Source: DASXHZ01 sp036488085
GTDB lineage: Bacteria > Acidobacteriota > Thermoanaerobaculia > Gp7-AA8
Direction of reading: 5' to 3'
Assembly: GCA_036488085.1 (NCBI GenBank)
Contig: DASXHZ010000046.1
Span: 95,495-159,494, forward strand
Length of the DNA stretch: 64,000 nucleotides
The position numbers and the translations under genes were made by a program. Shown one piece after another: positions 35,635-45,402 of this stretch (position 1 is the stretch's first letter; every line of letters starts with the position of its first letter). Below the pieces are notes generated by a model, which made no database searches, was not told where the DNA came from, and saw nothing but the letters and a program-made list of their open reading frames with translations.

Positions 35635-36605
35635 CAGCGGCTACTCCGGAGCAGCGAGAGAAAAAACGGGACGCCGAGGAGCGCGGTGATGGCGCCGACC
35701 GGAAGCTCGACCGGCGCGATCGCGACACGTGCGACGGTATCGCTGGCGACGAGCAACGCCGGGCCGGCGAGCGCGCAGAGCGGCAGGAGGTATCGATAGT
35801 CGCGCCGCCAGATGAGGCGGACGAGATGCGGGACGAGCAGTCCGACGAAGCCGATGATCCCGCTCGCCGCCACCGCCGCGCCGGTGACGATCGACGCGGC
35901 GCCGAAGCCGATCAGCTTCACCCGCTCGACGTTGACGCCGTGCGCGCGCGCGTCGTCCTCGCCGAACGCCAGCATGCGGAGATCGTTCGAGATGAAGACG
36001 AGCGTCGCGGTGGCGATGACGAACATCGTGCCGAGGAGGATGGCGTCCGACCAAGATGCGCCGGAGAGTGAGCCCATCATCCAGCGGAGCGCGGACGCCA
36101 TGTCACTCGCGGGCGCGAGCGCGAAGGCGATGAGGATGATCGCGGAGAAGAGCGCGTTGAGAATGAGGCCGGAGAGCAGCAGCCGCGTCGTGTCGGTGCG
36201 TCCCCGACGCCGCGCCACGAGAAAGACCGCGGCGGTCGCGCCGCACGCTCCCGCGAACGCGACGACCGGCACGAGGCCGGGAACGCGCGCGAGGCCGAAC
36301 GCCGTCACGACCGCGGCGCCGCATGCGGCGCCGCCAGAGACGCCGAGGATGAACGGGTCGGCGAGCGGATTGCGGAGGAGCGTCTGGAACGTGACGCCGG
36401 CAACCGCGAGCGTCGCGCCGATCAACGCCGCGACGACGACGCGGGAGAGACGGATGCGCACCAGCACCGCGCGCGCCGTGGCGTCACCGGAGAGCGCGTC
36501 ACGCCACGAGACGTGAGCGGCGCCGAGGCAGACCGCCGCGATGATAACCGCTATCAGGAGAACGGCCAGAACGAAGACACCACGTTTCAGTGCGACTTCT
36601 CCCAC
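35634..36605 (-). CDS. ABC transporter permease, FecCD/BtuC type
   Basis: The 323-aa protein has about nine to ten hydrophobic helices and the FecCD motifs: NPLADPFILGVSGGAACGAA (residues about 79-98), the ATP-ase coupling region GFVGLLVPHLVRL and LPVGAITALLGVPFF. It is the membrane channel of a cobalamin, heme or siderophore importer. A GTG start at 36605 overlaps the last bases of the upstream binding protein by 19. An alternative start is at the CTG-AAA of LKRGVFVL. Confidence 0.9.
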   Translation of the reverse strand: MGEVALKRGVFVLAVLLIAVIIAAVCLGAAHVSWRDALSGDATARAVLVRIRLSRVVVAALIGATLAVAGVTFQTLLRNPLADPFILGVSGGAACGAAVVTAFGLARVPGLVPVVAFAGACGATAAVFLVARRRGRTDTTRLLLSGLILNALFSAIILIAFALAPASDMASALRWMMGSLSGASWSDAILLGTMFVIATATLVFISNDLRMLAFGEDDARAHGVNVERVKLIGFGAASIVTGAAVAASGIIGFVGLLVPHLVRLIWRRDYRYLLPLCALAGPALLVASDTVARVAIAPVELPVGAITALLGVPFFLSLLRSSR

Positions 36606-37399
36606 GCGTCGATGATCGCATTCAGATTCGCGGCGGCATCGACGACGTGCGGTCCGGGGCGGGTGAAACGGTCCTCATCGATCGGGACGATGCGGCTCTT
36701 CGTGCGCAGCTCCGGCGCGGCGCGGAGGAGCGGCTCGAGGTCGAGGCGCGACGAGTGAAGAATGATGTCCGGCGGCGCCGCGACGACGCTCTCGAGCGCG
36801 TACTGCGGCCATCCAGTGACCTCAACCGCATTCTGTGCGCCGCAGACATGCAGCAGGTCGTCGATGAACGTGTCGCGCCCGCCGACGTACAACGGCTGGT
36901 TCCACGCCGCAAACAGGATGCGCGGCGGATGCTTGCGGATGCGGTGCTGCTTCGCGAGTCCGTCGCGCACCGCGCGCGCCGCTTCGTCCGCGTGCGGGGC
37001 GTGCAGCAGCGCACCGAGCTTCAACATCACCGGCGCGACTTCGTCGAGGCGATCGGTCTTGATGACTTCGAGCGGCAGGTTCGCGGCGCGCAACGCCGTG
37101 ACGTTCGCGCTCGCCGATGCGAGCACGATGTCCGGCTTCGCGGCGACGATGCGCTCGATGCTCGGCTCCTGCCCCCCGACTTTCGGCAGCTTCTTCGCCG
37201 CCTCAGGCGAATCGGAAAAGTCGTCGGTTGCGACGATGTGGTCGCCCGCCCCGATCGCGAACACGATCTCCGTCAGGTTCGGCGCCAGCGTGATGACGCG
37301 GCGGGGAATCGGATTCGCAGCGGTGAGCGCAAAAACAAGAACCGCGGCGCAAAGGCCGCGGTTTGCGAACGACCGGAGCGCGGGAGTGCTACGACTCAC
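36587..37399 (-). CDS. Periplasmic substrate-binding protein, BtuF/HmuT-like
   Basis: The 270-aa protein starts at GTG 37399 after GGAGGAGGG, and has a signal sequence (CAAVLVFALTAAN). The fold-specific PRRVITLAPNLTEIVFAIGA, the interdomain helix and GRDTFIDDLLHVCGAQN match the class III helical-backbone binding proteins for cobalamin, heme or Fe-siderophores. It is the first importer gene and overlaps the preceding coiled-coil gene by 11 bases. Longer frames to 37519 are not supported. Confidence 0.87.
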   Translation of the reverse strand: MSRSTPALRSFANRGLCAAVLVFALTAANPIPRRVITLAPNLTEIVFAIGAGDHIVATDDFSDSPEAAKKLPKVGGQEPSIERIVAAKPDIVLASASANVTALRAANLPLEVIKTDRLDEVAPVMLKLGALLHAPHADEAARAVRDGLAKQHRIRKHPPRILFAAWNQPLYVGGRDTFIDDLLHVCGAQNAVEVTGWPQYALESVVAAPPDIILHSSRLDLEPLLRAAPELRTKSRIVPIDEDRFTRPGPHVVDAAANLNAIIDAWEKSH

Positions 37400-37619
37400 C
37401 GCCCTCCTCCTCGTCGAGATCGTTCGTGATGCCGAGACGGGCGCAGGCCGCGCTGTACATCTGCTTCGACGCGTTGATGGCGTTCTGCAGCTCGGCGATG
37501 CGATCCTTGACCTTCGCAAGTTCCTCTTCGATCTGATCCTTCAGATCGCTGATCTCCTGCTTCGTCACCTGCAGCGTGGTCTCGTAGAACTTGCGTTGCT
37601 GATCAGTGATCACTGCCAT
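37389..37619 (-). CDS. Small coiled-coil protein
   Basis: The 76-aa acidic protein starts at an ATG with GGAGGG nine bases upstream and consists of one helix. The heptad pattern (ITDQQRKFYETTLQV, then LKDQIEEELAKVKDRIAELQ in part) indicates a coiled coil. There are four Glu near the end. It sits between the kinase-TonB gene and the importer, overlapping both neighbours closely, so it may be a component of that unit. No homologue is recognised. Confidence 0.75.
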   Translation of the reverse strand: MAVITDQQRKFYETTLQVTKQEISDLKDQIEEELAKVKDRIAELQNAINASKQMYSAACARLGITNDLDEEEGGES

Positions 37620-37650
37620 TTTCAAAACCCTCCCGTTTTCGATCGAGCGG

Positions 37651-40383
37651 TCATAGTTTAAAGGCGACCACTACGGTCGTCCACGACTTCACACGAACGC
37701 CTTCTTTCATCCCCGACGCGAACGACGAATTCCGCACTGCTTGCAGTGCCGACTCGTTGATGCCGACCGGACGATTCACGCCGCTCAGCACCCTCGCATC
37801 CAGCACGCGTCCCGCCTCCGACACGAGCACGTTGACGATGACCGTTCCCTCCACGCGTTGCGCGCGCGCGAGCGGCGGATAAGTCGGAACTGCCTGGTGG
37901 ATGATGTGTGCCGGCGTGAGACCTTCGGTACCCGGCGGAACGAGGTCCCCCTCGCGAAGTTTCGGAGCCTCGGCGGCCGCCGGCTGCGGCGCCGGCGTGG
38001 GACGCGCTTCGACCGGCTGCGGCACGGGCGCGACCGGCACCGGAACCGGCAAGGGTGCGACCGGAGTCGTCTGCGCGGCCTGGACGGGGACCGGTGTCGG
38101 CGTCGGACGCGAAACGACGGGAGCGGCCTGCGCCGGCTGCGCCGCCTGCTGCGTCTTGTTCTGCTGTTCGAGTTTCAGGCGCTCCATCTCGAGGCGCTTC
38201 CGCACCTCCTCGTCGACCTTCGCCTGATCGGGCGCGGTGGACGTCGGAACGGCTGTCGTTGGAGAGCTCGCCGTCAAAGGCACGGCCGCGATCGGAACCG
38301 TGGTGTTCGACGGCGCGGCGGCGATCGGTTTCGCCGTCGTCGTCGCCGGTGCGGCAGTGTTGCCTTTGCCGCGCATCAAGAAGAAGGCGACGATCCCGAG
38401 CACGACGACCGCGGCGCCGATGATCGCCGGGAGCATGTTCGACTTCTTCGGCGCCTGGTCGTACTGGGCGACCGCGGGCGCAGCGATTGGCATCACAGGC
38501 GCCGCGGCGACAGGCGCGGCGACGACGTGCGCCGCCTTCGGAGGCGGCGGCGGAACGAACGGTTCCGGCTCGGGCGTATGCAGCGGCGTCGGCGCTTCTT
38601 CGCCGAGGCGATGCATGTAGATCGCGAGATCGGCGCTGGTCGGCGTCGGCTTGAAGCTGTAGAGCACCTGATCGAGATCGCGCGCCATCTCGCCCGCGGT
38701 CTGGTAACGCTTGTCGGGCTCCTTCTGCAGTGCCTTGAGAACGATCGCGTCGATCTCCGGCGTCACCTCGTCGTTGAACTGCGACGGAGCGGTGACGCGC
38801 GCCTCGCGAACCTGCTCGAGGATGGAGAGCTCGTTGTCGCCGGTGAAGAGACGACGTCCGGTGAGCATCTCGAAAAGCACCGTCGCGAGCGCGAAGATGT
38901 CGGAGCGTTTGTCGATGTGCTTGCCCCACGCCTGCTCCGGCGACATGTACTGCAGCTTTCCTTTGAGCGCGCCGGCCTGCGTGTGCGACGCCTTCGACGC
39001 CGCCTTCGCGATGCCGAAGTCGCAGAGCTTGATGTCGCCCTCCTCGGAGATCAGCACGTTCTGCGGCGAGACGTCGCGGTGCACGAGACCGAGCTCGTGG
39101 TCGTCGAAGTCGCGCTTGCGGTGCGCGTAGTCGAGCGCCGAGGCGATCTTCGAGGCCACGAAGAGCCCCAGCTCGATCGACATCGGCTGGTCGCGCTCCT
39201 GCGCGCGCTTGAGGATCGTCTTGAGATCCGATCCGTCGACGTACTCCATCGCGATGTAGTACGAGCTCTGGATCTTGCCGAGGTCGTAGATGTGAATGAT
39301 GTTGTTGTGGTTGAGCTGCGCGGCCAGCTTCGCCTCATCGATGAACATCTCGATGAAGTCCTGGTTGTCCGAGAGGTGCGGGAGGATCTTCTTGATCGCG
39401 ACGATCTTCTGGAATCCTTCCACGCCGCGCATCCGCGCCTTCCAGACCTCGGCCATCCCACCGACGGCGATCTTTTCGAGCAGAACGTACTGGCCGAACT
39501 TGATCCCGTCCCGCGGCTCATCTTCCTCGACGTGCGCGGGAGGCGGAACCGGCGCGAGCACCGGCGACGACACCGGCATTTTGTCAACGCTAACTACCGG
39601 AATCTTCTCGGTGGCAAATGACGGCTTCGCCGCCGCGGCTGATGGAGCGGGAGGAGCGACCGGCCTCGGAGCAACCGGCGGAGCCTGCGGAGCGGGAGGT
39701 GTTGGCCGCGGAACGCGAACCGTGCGGTCGAGTCCCGACAGCGTGTCCGAGAGCATCTTGTCGAGCGCCAGGTTGTCGGAAGCACTCCTCGGCTTCTGCG
39801 ACTCGGGCGTGCGCGCATGCGGCGCGGCACTCGGTGCGAGGGGCGGCGCGGGGGCCGGCGGCTTCGGCGCGGGCGTCGTCGGTGTACCGCCCGCCTGCGT
39901 CTTCTTCTGCGGCATCACGCCCGCGAGCGTGTCTGCCAGCATCTTGTCGAGATCGTCGCTTTGCTTCGCCATTGTTTTCCTGACTCCGGGTGCGGCTACG
40001 GTTTGATCGTATTCGGCTGGGAGCAACTGCTGCACTTTGCCGAGGAACTCTGATTCCGAGTAAGGCTTGGGGAGGATGTCGGAGGCTCCCAGGCGCTGCG
40101 CGTCGGCCTTCGGCGAATTGCCGTTGTAGCCGGAGACGGTGAGAAGGATCGGCGTCGCGGCGAGCTTTCCCTGATTCCGGATGGCGCGGATCAGCTCTCC
40201 GGTACTGATCTTCGGGACGACCGACGACAAAACGATCAGTTTCGGCGCATCGGCCGACAGTACCCGGAGCGCCTCCTCGCCGTCCTTCGCGAACGCGGGC
40301 GAGTACGGCTGCCCCGTCAGAGCCTGCCGGACGCGGTCCGTATATCGAGGCTCGTACTCGACAACCAGAATGTTCTCAGGCAT
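37651..40383 (-). CDS. Receiver (degenerate) - Ser/Thr kinase - TM - TonB C-terminal fusion protein
   Basis: The 910-aa protein has three parts. Residues 1-125 are a receiver domain with acidic pair Glu9/Glu11 and Lys106, but the phospho-acceptor Asp is replaced by Ser53 (LSSVVP). Residues 302-560 are a Hanks-type kinase: GGMAEVWKA glycine loop, VAIKKI lysine, HRDVSPQNVL (catalytic Asp437), DFGIAKA and MSPEQAW. After a Pro/Ala-rich linker a single TM helix (about 649-669) leads to a periplasmic Pro-rich stretch and a TonB C-terminal domain (about 823-910, TYPPLARAQRVEGTV). This combination would place kinase and TonB on opposite sides of the inner membrane. It is upstream of the BtuF-C-D-like genes. 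Confidence 0.9.
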   Translation of the reverse strand: MPENILVVEYEPRYTDRVRQALTGQPYSPAFAKDGEEALRVLSADAPKLIVLSSVVPKISTGELIRAIRNQGKLAATPILLTVSGYNGNSPKADAQRLGASDILPKPYSESEFLGKVQQLLPAEYDQTVAAPGVRKTMAKQSDDLDKMLADTLAGVMPQKKTQAGGTPTTPAPKPPAPAPPLAPSAAPHARTPESQKPRSASDNLALDKMLSDTLSGLDRTVRVPRPTPPAPQAPPVAPRPVAPPAPSAAAAKPSFATEKIPVVSVDKMPVSSPVLAPVPPPAHVEEDEPRDGIKFGQYVLLEKIAVGGMAEVWKARMRGVEGFQKIVAIKKILPHLSDNQDFIEMFIDEAKLAAQLNHNNIIHIYDLGKIQSSYYIAMEYVDGSDLKTILKRAQERDQPMSIELGLFVASKIASALDYAHRKRDFDDHELGLVHRDVSPQNVLISEEGDIKLCDFGIAKAASKASHTQAGALKGKLQYMSPEQAWGKHIDKRSDIFALATVLFEMLTGRRLFTGDNELSILEQVREARVTAPSQFNDEVTPEIDAIVLKALQKEPDKRYQTAGEMARDLDQVLYSFKPTPTSADLAIYMHRLGEEAPTPLHTPEPEPFVPPPPPKAAHVVAAPVAAAPVMPIAAPAVAQYDQAPKKSNMLPAIIGAAVVVLGIVAFFLMRGKGNTAAPATTTAKPIAAAPSNTTVPIAAVPLTASSPTTAVPTSTAPDQAKVDEEVRKRLEMERLKLEQQNKTQQAAQPAQAAPVVSRPTPTPVPVQAAQTTPVAPLPVPVPVAPVPQPVEARPTPAPQPAAAEAPKLREGDLVPPGTEGLTPAHIIHQAVPTYPPLARAQRVEGTVIVNVLVSEAGRVLDARVLSGVNRPVGINESALQAVRNSSFASGMKEGVRVKSWTTVVVAFKL

Positions 40384-40440
40384 GTGCGGGTCGTTTCAGC
40401 GGGAAAGGGATGGGCCGCATTTTGGCACAAAACTGTGAAA

Positions 40441-40500
40441 GGTGAGTAGTGAGTCGGGAGTCGACTCCACTCCCGCCTCACGACTCCCGTCTCACCGACT
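40441..40500. repeat. Inverted repeat of GAGTCG/CGACTC words upstream of rho
   Basis: GTGAGTCGGGAGTCG (near 40449) is mirrored by CGACTCCCGTCTCAC (near 40481) with a short GACTCCACTCCC core. The element lies between the divergent kinase and rho genes. Confidence 0.7.
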
Positions 40501-40527
40501 TGCATTTCAAAAAACCCGTGGCATACT
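40500..40527 (+). promoter_or_regulatory. Candidate sigma-70 type promoter for rho
   Basis: TTGCAT (40500-40505) and CATACT (40522-40527) are separated by 16 bases. They match the -35 and -10 consensus moderately (4-5 of 6 each). Transcription would start near 40534, giving a leader of about 120 bases that includes the three-way structure. Confidence 0.4.
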
Positions 40528-40543
40528 ACCCCTGCATCTCGTG

Positions 40544-40602
40544 CAGCGATTTATCGGTTTCCAACCGGGCGTTCCGAGAGTTTGACTCTCCGCTAATCGC
40601 TG
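40544..40602 (+). ncRNA. Structured leader of rho (three-way junction)
   Basis: An outer 7-bp stem CAGCGAT (40544-40550) with ATCGCTG (40596-40602) encloses two perfect hairpins: CGGTT/AACCG (40555-40559 with 40563-40567, loop TCC) and GAGAGT/ACTCTC (40576-40581 with 40585-40590, loop TTG). It lies 56 bases before the rho start. It may be a cis-regulatory element for Rho autoregulation. Confidence 0.5.
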
Positions 40603-40657
40603 GTCCAGGGTCTCGCGGGTGCACACATAAGCCGTTCGAATTTGGTTTAGAGGCTGA

Positions 40658-42019
<1,362 letters not shown>

Positions 42020-42100
42020 GCTTTCAGCTCGTTACTGGTCTACCATATCGCGTCCAGAATTCCAGAATCACCCCCCCGGTGAAAATCTCAGGAGGCTTTC

Positions 42101-45100
42101 ATGAAACTCACTCGCAGTCTGTTCGTGGGACTCCTGTGCATGCTCGTGTCGATGGGAGCATTCGCACAGTCAGTCAACGTCACGACCGGCTCGATTGGCG
42201 GAAAGGTCACGGATAACACCGGCGCTGGTTTGCCCGGCGTCACCGTCACCGCCGTCAACCTCGATACGGGCCTGACTCGTACCAACACCACGGAGAATGA
42301 TGGAAGCTACTCCATCAATCTCCTCCCGCCGGGCAACTACAAAGTTTCCGGCGAGCTTTCGGGACTCGGCGGCGCTCACATCGCGCACGTCACCGTGCTC
42401 CTCGGCAACATGACCAAGAGCGACCTCAGACTGACTCCGTCGGTTTCCGAGTCGATCACGGTCACCGCCGCGGCACCGATCGTCGACCCGGAAAAGACCG
42501 GCCTGACGACCTCGGTGACGAACCAGCAGATCGAGAACCTCCCGATCATCGGCCGCGACTTCCGTTCGCTGACCGCACTGACCCCGGGCATCTCGGTCGG
42601 CTCGTTCGACGGCCAGCCGACCGCCGGCGGCGCTCGCCCGCTGTCGACCGACTACAACATCGACGGCGCGAACTCCGACAACGACTTCTTCGGCCAGCAG
42701 ACCGGCGGCACGCGTGCGCCGTTCACCTTCTCGCAGGCGGCCATCAAGGAGTTCCAGGTCGTCCGCAGCGAGTACGACGCGGAGTACGGACGCGGCGTCG
42801 GCGCGGTCGTCAACGCCGTCACCAAGAGCGGCACCAACAACGTCGACGGTGAGCTCTTCTACTTCGACCGCAACAAGAACTGGGCCTCGACACGCCCCAT
42901 CATCATCAACAACCTGAAGGTTGCCGACACGTTCTCCGCGAAGACGTCGAAACAGCCCGGCTTTGCGGTCGGCGGGCCGATCGTTCGCGACAAGCTGTTC
43001 TTCTTCGTGAACGGCGACGGGCAGCGCCAGCAGCTCCCGGTCATCATCGGAAACGACCTCCGCGCGTCGGCCGGCTTCCAGGGTCTGAGCGCGGCGCAGC
43101 AGCAGCAGGTCCTCGACAAGATCCAGGCGACCGTCGGACAGCCGTACGAGAGCGGTCTCGCCTACAACCAGACGTTCAACGAGAACGCGTTCCTCGGCAA
43201 GGCCGACCTCAACGCCACCTCGGGCAACCACTGGTCGATCCGCGGCAACACGATGAAGTTCACCAACAAGGGCAGCGGTTCGAACACGACCTTCGGTCTG
43301 AACCAGACGCAGGAGATCGACAAGTTCTACCAGGCCGTCGTCGAGGGCGACTCGGTCTTCTCGAACAGCATGTTCAACCAGCTCATCGCGCAGAAGGCAC
43401 GCGATCAGCGCCCGGTCACCGCCCTCACGAACGGTACCGAGTTCTCGATCAACTTCGGCGTCACGCAGTTCTTCGGCGCCGCCGATACGACCCCGAACAC
43501 CGCCGACGAGAAGAAGTGGCAGATCCGCGACACGTTCAACTACCTGTACAAGGGCCACCAGGTCAAGGTTGGTGCCGACGTGCTGCACCGCGACCTCTTC
43601 GACTCGTTCCCGCGCTTCGTGCAGAACGGTCTCTTCGCATTCACCACCGTTCCGAACTTCCTCAACAACGTGCCGAACACCTTTCAGCAGGCCTACGGCC
43701 CGCTGGCCGGCAATCCGAACGGCGACGTGAAGTGGGATACGAACCTCTGGGGCGTCTTCGCCAACGACGAGTTCCACGTTGGAAAGAAGCTCACCCTCGA
43801 CGCCGGCCTTCGCTACGACTACGAGAAGACGCCGGTCCCGTCGGGCAACGCATATCCGCAGCATCCGGAATTCATCTCGCAGATCAAGAACGACACGAAC
43901 AACATCGCCCCGCGTCTCGGCTTCGCGTATGACGTGTTCGGCACCGGCCGGTCCGTCCTCCGCGGCGGCACCGGCAAGTTCTTCGAATACATGCCGGACA
44001 TCCTGCTCGCCTCGCCGATCCAGGGCATCAGCGGCGCGCTCGTCACCTCGACGTTCACCTGCAGCGCGGCGAACCATCCGTGTCCGACGTTCCCCTCGCT
44101 CCTCACCCCGGCGCAGTTCCTCTCGCAGTCCGCGCTCAGCGCGAACCTCGTGACGATCGGCCCGAACTATCAGGCGCAGGAAGCGTGGCGCTCGAACCTG
44201 CAGTTCGAACAGCAGCTCGGCACCACCTACAGCGCCAGCGTCGGCGCCGTGTACTCGAAGCTGACGCACGTCCAGGGAACGAAGAACATCAACCTCGTTC
44301 CGACCGGCGTCGTCCTCGGCAACATGCCGGTGTACGACTACAACAGCAGCGCCAACGCGGCGCGGCCGTACAACGACATGGGCATCATCCGCGAGATCAC
44401 GAGCAACGAAGACGCGTGGTACCGCGGCCAGACGATCGAGTTCCACAAGCTCGCCCTCGGCGACTCCAAGATCTCGTGGGACCTCAATTACACCCACGCC
44501 ACCTCGATCGACTACGAGACGAACACCCGTTCGACCTCGACCACCTTCCTCATCGACCCGAACAATCCGAAGCTCAGCGAAGGCGTCAGCGACAACGACG
44601 TCCCGCACCGCATCAGCGGCGACTTCACGTACCGCTTCCCGGGCGGCTTCATGCTGTCGGGCGTCGCCTTCTGGCAGACCGGCTTCCCCTACACGAACGC
44701 CATCTCGTTCAGTTGCAGCGGCTGCTCGGCGAACTCACTGACCGGCCAGGCGCAGACGAGCCAGGCCGCGAACTTCACCCCGGTGTTCGTCGACAGCAGC
44801 GGTGAGGTCATCGACATCACCGCCGCGAACGGTGACACCAAGCAGCAGTTCTCGGACTTCCTCGCAGCCCGGGGTGGCCACCTCATCAACCGCAACACCT
44901 ACCGCCAGCCGAACGTTTGGGACGCCGACCTGCGCCTCAGCAAGTCGTTCAACCTGCCGCGCGGCATGCAGTTCCAGGTCCTCGCCGAGTGCTTCAACAT
45001 CTTCAACCAGCAGATCGGTAACATCATCGGCGCGAACACGGACTCCTTCAAGGTGACGTACACCCAGTCCACCGACAAGTACGCGATCACCAAGTTCACC

Positions 45101-45208
45101 AACGCCAATGCCTCGAACGTGCAGGTGAACACGTTCGGCCAGATCCAGGGTTACTCCTCCCTGGTCGACCCGCGCACGTTCCAGATCGCATTCAAGCTTC
45201 TGTTCTAG
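42101..45208 (+). CDS. TonB-dependent receptor with N-terminal carboxypeptidase-regulatory domain (Oar-like)
   Basis: The 1035-aa protein has AGGAGG seven bases before the ATG and a signal peptide (MLVSMGAFA). Residues about 25-105 are a carboxypeptidase regulatory-like beta domain (GSIGGKVTDNTGAGLPGVTV). The plug follows (about 125-235: LPIIGRDFRSLTALTPGIS, EYDAEYGRGVGAVVNAVTKSG in parts), then a 22-strand barrel ending in FQIAFKLLF with terminal Phe. Such receptors bind large substrates or peptides and are abundant in Acidobacteriota. Its position after rho and not far from the kinase-TonB-Btu unit makes it a possible partner. The terminator at 45233 is strong. Confidence 0.93.
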   Translation: MKLTRSLFVGLLCMLVSMGAFAQSVNVTTGSIGGKVTDNTGAGLPGVTVTAVNLDTGLTRTNTTENDGSYSINLLPPGNYKVSGELSGLGGAHIAHVTVLLGNMTKSDLRLTPSVSESITVTAAAPIVDPEKTGLTTSVTNQQIENLPIIGRDFRSLTALTPGISVGSFDGQPTAGGARPLSTDYNIDGANSDNDFFGQQTGGTRAPFTFSQAAIKEFQVVRSEYDAEYGRGVGAVVNAVTKSGTNNVDGELFYFDRNKNWASTRPIIINNLKVADTFSAKTSKQPGFAVGGPIVRDKLFFFVNGDGQRQQLPVIIGNDLRASAGFQGLSAAQQQQVLDKIQATVGQPYESGLAYNQTFNENAFLGKADLNATSGNHWSIRGNTMKFTNKGSGSNTTFGLNQTQEIDKFYQAVVEGDSVFSNSMFNQLIAQKARDQRPVTALTNGTEFSINFGVTQFFGAADTTPNTADEKKWQIRDTFNYLYKGHQVKVGADVLHRDLFDSFPRFVQNGLFAFTTVPNFLNNVPNTFQQAYGPLAGNPNGDVKWDTNLWGVFANDEFHVGKKLTLDAGLRYDYEKTPVPSGNAYPQHPEFISQIKNDTNNIAPRLGFAYDVFGTGRSVLRGGTGKFFEYMPDILLASPIQGISGALVTSTFTCSAANHPCPTFPSLLTPAQFLSQSALSANLVTIGPNYQAQEAWRSNLQFEQQLGTTYSASVGAVYSKLTHVQGTKNINLVPTGVVLGNMPVYDYNSSANAARPYNDMGIIREITSNEDAWYRGQTIEFHKLALGDSKISWDLNYTHATSIDYETNTRSTSTTFLIDPNNPKLSEGVSDNDVPHRISGDFTYRFPGGFMLSGVAFWQTGFPYTNAISFSCSGCSANSLTGQAQTSQAANFTPVFVDSSGEVIDITAANGDTKQQFSDFLAARGGHLINRNTYRQPNVWDADLRLSKSFNLPRGMQFQVLAECFNIFNQQIGNIIGANTDSFKVTYTQSTDKYAITKFTNANASNVQVNTFGQIQGYSSLVDPRTFQIAFKLLF

Positions 45209-45232
45209 ACTTCGCACACACGCTTCAAACGA

Positions 45233-45264
45233 AGAGGGCCACCGCAAGGTGGCCCTCTTTTTTT
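45233..45264 (+). terminator. Intrinsic terminator after the Oar-like receptor gene
   Basis: AGAGGGCCACC (45233-45243) pairs with GGTGGCCCTCT (45248-45258) around a GCAA tetraloop, followed by a run of T to 45264. Canonical Rho-independent terminator, 25 bases after the stop. Confidence 0.95.
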
Positions 45265-45270
45265 GTAGAA

Positions 45271-45385
45271 GATTGAGGGAAGAGGTTCGAGGGAAGAGAT
45301 AGGGTTCGAACGAAACTCTCACCTCTTCCCTCGAACCTCGAACTTCGAACCTCTTCTTTCCATCGAACCTTTCCCCTCCCTTCCC
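45271..45385. repeat. Inverted repeat of GAGGTTCGA / TTCGAACCTC words
   Basis: GAGGGAAGAGGTTCGAGGG is mirrored by CCTCGAACCTCGAACTTCG and CTCTTCCCTCGAACC in the right half. Direct TTCGAACCTC units are repeated. It fills the gap between the terminator and the PafA-like gene. The word GAGGTTCGA is shared with 8720-8806. Confidence 0.75.
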
Positions 45386-45402
45386 CCTTATCATCAGCCG
45401 CA

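Noticed and set aside
42170..44608. An 812-codon open frame on the minus strand across the TonB receptor gene
   Set aside because: It is antisense to a gene with clear domains and a ribosome site. High-GC codon use leaves such frames open; the protein is Arg/Asp/Glu-rich without any fold pattern.
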